In this document: positions 60,394 to 64,000 of the stretch, one piece after another | Position numbering within the stretch: the first letter of the stretch is position 1 | How the letters are laid out: every line of letters starts with the position of its first letter | NCBI GenBank assembly: GCA_003241385.1 | Contig: QFPO01000006.1 | Coordinates: 1-64,000, forward strand | Length of the DNA: 64,000 bases | Reading direction: 5' to 3' | Origin: Rhodanobacter denitrificans | GTDB lineage: Bacteria; Pseudomonadota; Gammaproteobacteria; Xanthomonadales; Rhodanobacteraceae | Notes under the pieces: generated by a model | What the model saw: the letters and a program-made list of their open reading frames with translations, nothing else | What the model was told of the DNA's origin: nothing | Databases searched by the model: none | Made by a program: the position numbers and the translations under genes

Positions 60394-61461
60394 TCAACTG
60401 CCGGGCCGTTCGGCCAGCACCGCGCCGAGCGAACGGTACAGCGCGATCGCCGCTTCGCCGGTCGGCGGTGCGGCGCCGGCGGCCACGCGGGCGCGCACGC
60501 CGGCGCACAGCGCCCTGAGGCGCGGCGCGTTCTCGTGTTTGCCGGCGGCGAACGCATGGCGCCCAGCCTGGGAATGGAACCGGTGCAGCTCGAAGAAGTA
60601 GGCCTCCTGCGCGTCGGTCAGGAAGCGCAGCACCGGCGTCGCGCTCTCGGCGGCGTCCAGGCGCCGGCCGCACAGCATCTCGCGCTCGCGGCACAGCCGT
60701 TCGCCGCTGGCGAGGAACGACAGGAACGGCTCGGCGACGTTGGCGGTGTCGAGGTCGGCCGCGATCAGCGCCAGCTGCGCGGCATGGCTCCAGTGCGGCC
60801 GTTCGCGCCAGTGCGGATCGTGCAGATCCAGATAGGCCGGCAGGCTCGGCGCCAGCGCACCGCCGGTCTGCAGCATCTCGGCGGCATTCGGGACCGGGCC
60901 GGAGGACCGCCGCGCGTCGAACGTGCTGCCGCCGATCATCAGCGCGAGATCGACGTAGAAGTCCTCGTCGTCGGCTCGCGAGAGGCCGCAGGCGTCGAGG
61001 ATGCGCCAGGCCTCTTCGATGCTGGCGCGCTCGTTGGCGCCGATCCGCTCGTCGCGCTGCGGCGCCTCGCGCTGGCGCAGGTCGTGCGTCGCGGCGAACA
61101 GCGCCAGCGCGCACCAGTCGCGCCAGCCGAGCGCGTGCAGTCCGCCGTGCGCGAGCAGACGCCCGATCCGGCCGTCGAGGATCTCGAGGATGTGGTCCTC
61201 GCAGTGATAGGCGTGGTAGTCGTCGCCGAGGCGGCCGTGGCGCAGGCTGGTGCGGGCATGCGCCAGCACGATCGCGTCGGCCACGCGCGGCAGCCGGTCG
61301 GCCTGCGGTCCGGCGAACGGAAGCAGCGGCCCGAGCCGTTCGCTCAGCAGATGCGCCAGTCGCGCGGCATCGGGACGCGTCAGGCGGCGGGCATCGTCGG
61401 CGCTGGCGATCCGCGCTTCGACGTCATCGGGTGGGAAGGACCGCGGAAACGCCGGTAGCAC
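60394..61461 (-). CDS. HD-domain protein of unknown function
   Basis: 355 residues from GTG 61461 with GGAG upstream. An HD-type metal site can be traced: YHCEDHILEIL (His86, His90), LFAATHDLRQRE (His126-Asp127), then NERASIEEA, like the 'HD ... NExxS' pattern of predicted metal-dependent phosphohydrolases. The second half (about 190-355) is helical with DLDTANVAEPFLSFL and a Phe/His-rich FELHRFHSQAGRHAF. The substrate is unknown; nucleotide-related ones would fit the fold. Longer readings upstream overlap radC and are shadows. Confidence 0.7.
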   Translation of the reverse strand: MLPAFPRSFPPDDVEARIASADDARRLTRPDAARLAHLLSERLGPLLPFAGPQADRLPRVADAIVLAHARTSLRHGRLGDDYHAYHCEDHILEILDGRIGRLLAHGGLHALGWRDWCALALFAATHDLRQREAPQRDERIGANERASIEEAWRILDACGLSRADDEDFYVDLALMIGGSTFDARRSSGPVPNAAEMLQTGGALAPSLPAYLDLHDPHWRERPHWSHAAQLALIAADLDTANVAEPFLSFLASGERLCREREMLCGRRLDAAESATPVLRFLTDAQEAYFFELHRFHSQAGRHAFAAGKHENAPRLRALCAGVRARVAAGAAPPTGEAAIALYRSLGAVLAERPGS

Positions 61462-61520
61462 GCACGCTCCATGTCTGCTCGGGAATGCGCAGTATAGGCG
61501 GGGCCGCGGCGACGCGCGTC

Positions 61521-62201
61521 TCAGATCAGACCACGGCGCGCCAACGAGACCGGTGCGCCGCGTCCGATCACGAAGTGGTCGAGCACGCGCACGTCGATCA
61601 GGTCGAGCACGTCGCGCAGACGCAGCGTGATCGCGCGATCCGCCGCGCTCGGTTCCGATTCGCCGGATGGATGATTGTGCGCGAAGATCACCGCGGCCGC
61701 GTTGAGCGCCAGGCAGCGGCGCACGACCTCGCGCGGATGCACGTTGGCCGCCGCGACGGTGCCCTGGAACAGCTTCTCGAATCCGATCACGCGATGCCGG
61801 TTGTCGAGGAACAGGCACGCGAACACTTCGAACGGATAGCTCGACAGCTGCGAGCGCAGGTAGTGCGCCGCGGTGTCGGCGTCGCCGAGCGCGGTGGACC
61901 GGCGCATGCGCTCGTTCAGATAGCGCTTGCCGAGTTCGAGGCCGGCCTGCAGCCTGCACCAGGTCACCAGTCCGATCGTCGGGCCTTCGCCGGTCGGCCG
62001 GGTCGAGCGCGGCGCGTCGAGCAGGTCGCACACGCCGCCGGCCGCGCGCAGCCACGTGCGTGCGACCTCGACCGCGTTGCGGCCGGCGTGTCCCGAGCCG
62101 AGGAAGACCGCGAGCAGTTCGGCGTCGGACAGCTGCGGCGCGCCGCGTTCGAGCAGTTTCTCGCGCGGGCGTTCCTCGCCGGGCAGTTCGATGATGCGCA
62201 C
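61521..62201 (-). CDS. radC: RadC family JAB/MPN-domain protein
   Basis: 226 residues from GTG 62201 behind AGGAG. The N-terminal helix-hairpin-helix-like part has LPGEERPREKLLERGAPQLSDAELLAVFLGSG. The C-terminal JAB/MPN domain has its full metal site: His175 and His177 in FAHNHPSGESEPSAAD, Asp188, and the upstream Glu region FQGTVAAANVHPREVV. The biochemical role is not settled, although it was named for DNA repair. It is divergent from coaBC, a conserved pairing in Gammaproteobacteria. Confidence 0.93.
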   Translation of the reverse strand: MRIIELPGEERPREKLLERGAPQLSDAELLAVFLGSGHAGRNAVEVARTWLRAAGGVCDLLDAPRSTRPTGEGPTIGLVTWCRLQAGLELGKRYLNERMRRSTALGDADTAAHYLRSQLSSYPFEVFACLFLDNRHRVIGFEKLFQGTVAAANVHPREVVRRCLALNAAAVIFAHNHPSGESEPSAADRAITLRLRDVLDLIDVRVLDHFVIGRGAPVSLARRGLI

Positions 62202-62318
62202 GGGTGCTCCTGCTGGCCGTTTGTTCGCACTGTAGCGCGCGGGTCCGGAGCCGACCGCCGTCGGAGCGGCCGATTTTGAGTAAGCTAGGCGCCGGCAATC
62301 CGGTCGGATTTTTCGTAG

Positions 62319-63524
62319 ATGGCAACTGCGAGCTTGGCGTCCGTGCGCGTGCTGCTCGGCGTGTCCGGCGGCATCGCCGCCTACAAGGCGGCCTACCTCG
62401 TGCGGCGCCTCGTCGAGGCCGGTGCCGAGGTGCAGGTCGTGCTGACCGAGAACGCCGCCCGCTTCGTCACCGCGCTGACGTTCCAGGCGCTGTCCGGGCG
62501 CACCGTGCGCACCGGTCTGTGGGACGAGGCGGCCGAGGCCGCGATGGGTCACATCGAGCTGGCGCGCTGGGCCGATCGCATCGTGATCGCACCCGCTTCG
62601 GCCGATCTGATCGCGCGGCTCGCGCACGGACATGCCGACGATCTGCTGAGCACGCTGTGCCTGGCCAGCGCGGCACCGGTCGCGATCGCGCCGGCGATGA
62701 ACCAGCAGATGTGGGCGCAGCCGGCCACGCAGGCCAACGTCTCGCTGCTGCGCGGCCGCGGCGTGCGGATCATCGGGCCGGGCGTCGGCGACCAGGCCTG
62801 CGGCGACGTCGGCGCGGGCCGCATGGCCGAGCCGGAGGATATCGTCGCGGCACTGGCCGCTGACGGGCGGCGCGGCGACCTGCTGCGCGGCAAGCGCGTG
62901 CTGGTCGACGCCGGCCCCACCCACGAGCCGATCGATCCGGTGCGTTTCATCGGCAACCGCAGCTCGGGCCGGATGGGATTCGCGGTCGCGGCCGCGGCCG
63001 CGGCGCAGGGCGCCGAGGTCACCCTCGTCGCCGGTCCGGTCTCGCTGCCGACGCCGGCCGGCGTGCGCCGCATCGACGTGCGCAGCGCCGCCCAGATGCA
63101 CACGGCCGTGCTGGCCGAGGCGCCGAATGCCGACATCTTCATCGCGACCGCCGCCGTGGCCGACTACCGTCCCGAAAGCGTCTCGCCGTCCAAGCTCAAG
63201 AAGACCGGCGAGGCGATCGCGCTGAAGCTGGTCCAGAACGCGGACATCCTCGCCGACGTCGCGGCGCTGCCGGAGCGGCCGTTCGTGGTCGGTTTCGCCG
63301 CCGAGACCGACCACGTCGAGGCCTATGCGCGGGCCAAGCTCGAGCGCAAGAAGCTCGACCTGATCGCCGCCAACCTCGTCGCCGAGAACGTCGGTTTCGA
63401 ATGCGCCGAGAACGCGCTGCTGCTGCTCTGGGACGGCGGTCGCGAGGAGCTCACGCGCGCCGGCAAGGACGTGCTGGCCGGCCAGTTGATCGAACGCATC
63501 GCCGAGCGCTACCGCGCCCGCTGA
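62319..63524 (+). CDS. coaBC: phosphopantothenoylcysteine decarboxylase/synthetase CoaBC
   Basis: 401 residues, fused bifunctional enzyme of coenzyme A synthesis. The CoaC flavoprotein (about 1-190) has GVSGGIAAYKAAYLVRRL, the catalytic His in MGHIELARWAD, PAMNQQMW and a CGDVGAGRMAEP loop. The CoaB synthetase (about 200-401) has DAGPTHEPIDPVRFIGNRSSGRMGFAVA, AAVADYRP and KLKKTGE. The gene dut, which often follows it, is absent; a convergent membrane-barrel gene follows instead. Confidence 0.95.
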   Translation: MATASLASVRVLLGVSGGIAAYKAAYLVRRLVEAGAEVQVVLTENAARFVTALTFQALSGRTVRTGLWDEAAEAAMGHIELARWADRIVIAPASADLIARLAHGHADDLLSTLCLASAAPVAIAPAMNQQMWAQPATQANVSLLRGRGVRIIGPGVGDQACGDVGAGRMAEPEDIVAALAADGRRGDLLRGKRVLVDAGPTHEPIDPVRFIGNRSSGRMGFAVAAAAAAQGAEVTLVAGPVSLPTPAGVRRIDVRSAAQMHTAVLAEAPNADIFIATAAVADYRPESVSPSKLKKTGEAIALKLVQNADILADVAALPERPFVVGFAAETDHVEAYARAKLERKKLDLIAANLVAENVGFECAENALLLLWDGGREELTRAGKDVLAGQLIERIAERYRAR

Positions 63525-63590
63525 GCGCGCGGATCACGGCGAGACGGTCCTGCGAGGCCGGCATCGCCGCGTCCGTGTGGCCGCCGTCGA

Positions 63591-64000
63591 TCAGCGCGGC
63601 ATACGCCAGATCAGATTCAGCGTGTAGGCGTCGGCGTGATCGAAGCGGCCGTTGCCGCCCTCGGTCAGCGCGAAGCGGTTGCCGATGCGGAACCAGCGGT
63701 CCCAGTCCAGGCGCATGCTCCACTGCGGGTCGATGTTCCAGGCCAGACCGAGGCCGGCGACCGGCCGCGTCTTGTCCTCGTCGTCGGCCTCGAAGCGGTG
63801 CGGCGTGTCGGTGGCCGTGATGCCGCGCTCGGAGTACTCCAGACGCGAGAACACCAGGCCGGCGCGCAGCGATGCAGAAAAGTCGGTGCCGAGCGGAATC
63901 TCGCCGACGGCGACCGCGCTGACGCCGTGCAGCTTGTACTTGCCCTGGATCGTCGCGCTGCCGGTCGTCAGCGGCACGATCGAGTTCAGTACGAAGTCGC
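63591..64000 (-). CDS. outer-membrane beta-barrel protein, N-terminus cut off
   Basis: The last 136 or so residues of a protein whose start lies beyond the right edge. The frame is open to the end of the window. Alternating amphipathic strands with turn motifs are seen: GKYKLHGVSAVAVGEIPLGTD, SLRAGLVFSRLEYSE, RPVAGLGLAWNIDPQWSMRLDWDRWF, TLNLIWRM. This looks like the end of an OmpA-like or Opacity-type eight-stranded barrel. It ends in MPR rather than the usual terminal Phe. Function unknown. Confidence 0.75.
   Translation of the reverse strand, partial: DFVLNSIVPLTTGSATIQGKYKLHGVSAVAVGEIPLGTDFSASLRAGLVFSRLEYSERGITATDTPHRFEADDEDKTRPVAGLGLAWNIDPQWSMRLDWDRWFRIGNRFALTEGGNGRFDHADAYTLNLIWRMPR

Noticed and set aside
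1..64000. CRISPR array, tRNA, rRNA or riboswitch
   Set aside because: No regularly spaced direct repeats, no cloverleaf with a GGTTCGA-type loop, and no rRNA or known riboswitch sequences were seen by eye on either strand.

Overview
The window is GC-rich, densely coded chromosomal DNA of a gammaproteobacterium. I place it in the Xanthomonadales (Lysobacterales), possibly the Rhodanobacteraceae. The reasons are an eight-gene histidine operon headed by a TrpR-like regulator (YerC/HisR type), bifunctional HisB and HisIE, a PepSY-PhoP-PhoQ operon, phenylalanine hydroxylase next to an Lrp-type regulator, and a dispersed repeat with TTCCGCTCGCC hairpins and TTCTCTTTGGTTAC tracts that resembles repeats of that order. 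The placement is an inference. No rRNA, tRNA, CRISPR array, prophage or transposase gene was seen.

Layout. 1-750: a degenerate copy of the dispersed repeat and an AT-rich palindrome, with no convincing gene. 751-3773: three exported proteins (a small Cys-rich protein, a thioredoxin-fold protein with a CGFS motif, and a BNR-repeat propeller). 3826-7165 (minus): a CadC-type membrane-anchored regulator with TPR-like repeats, and a WaaE-like glycosyltransferase. 7441-16115 (minus): an mdtABC-like RND efflux operon whose two pump genes are separated by about 970 bp holding two inverted copies of the dispersed repeat. 16485-20917: gamma-carbonic anhydrase, a VOC protein, phhA divergent from an Lrp/AsnC regulator across two matched palindromic operators, and a lipoprotein alkaline phosphatase.

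21173-30652 looks like an envelope-response block: PepSY-phoP-phoQ, then the convergent mprF-acvB pair (lysyl-phosphatidylglycerol synthesis and turnover), then a divergent three-gene glycosylation operon (GtrB-like lipid-linked sugar synthase, PIG-V-like integral-membrane glycosyltransferase, small membrane protein). 31168-38530 (minus) is hisR-hisGDCBHAFI, in which every junction overlaps; it is preceded by a trp-operator-like 28-bp palindrome at the promoter.

38809-49817 is mixed housekeeping: an AraC regulator, a DUF6265-like protein, an APC transporter, a class I amidotransferase, amidinotransferase-tag-SnoaL, an EamA exporter, a small membrane protein, a threonine/serine dehydratase and pepN. 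49883-57501 has a Gly/Tyr/Trp-rich lipoprotein, divergent speE and speA, a beta-hydroxyacid dehydrogenase and two secreted glucose/sorbosone-dehydrogenase paralogues. 57774-64000 has an SPOR protein and argS, an HD-domain protein, radC divergent from coaBC, and the cut-off end of an outer-membrane barrel protein.

The most interesting unexplained signal is a short C-terminal tail, [DE]-D-x-I-[FL]-x-x-[DG]-F-E. It is shared by three secreted propeller proteins in this window that do not all belong to one family (2793-3773, 54621-55877, 56182-57501), and it could be an uncharacterised sorting or processing tag.
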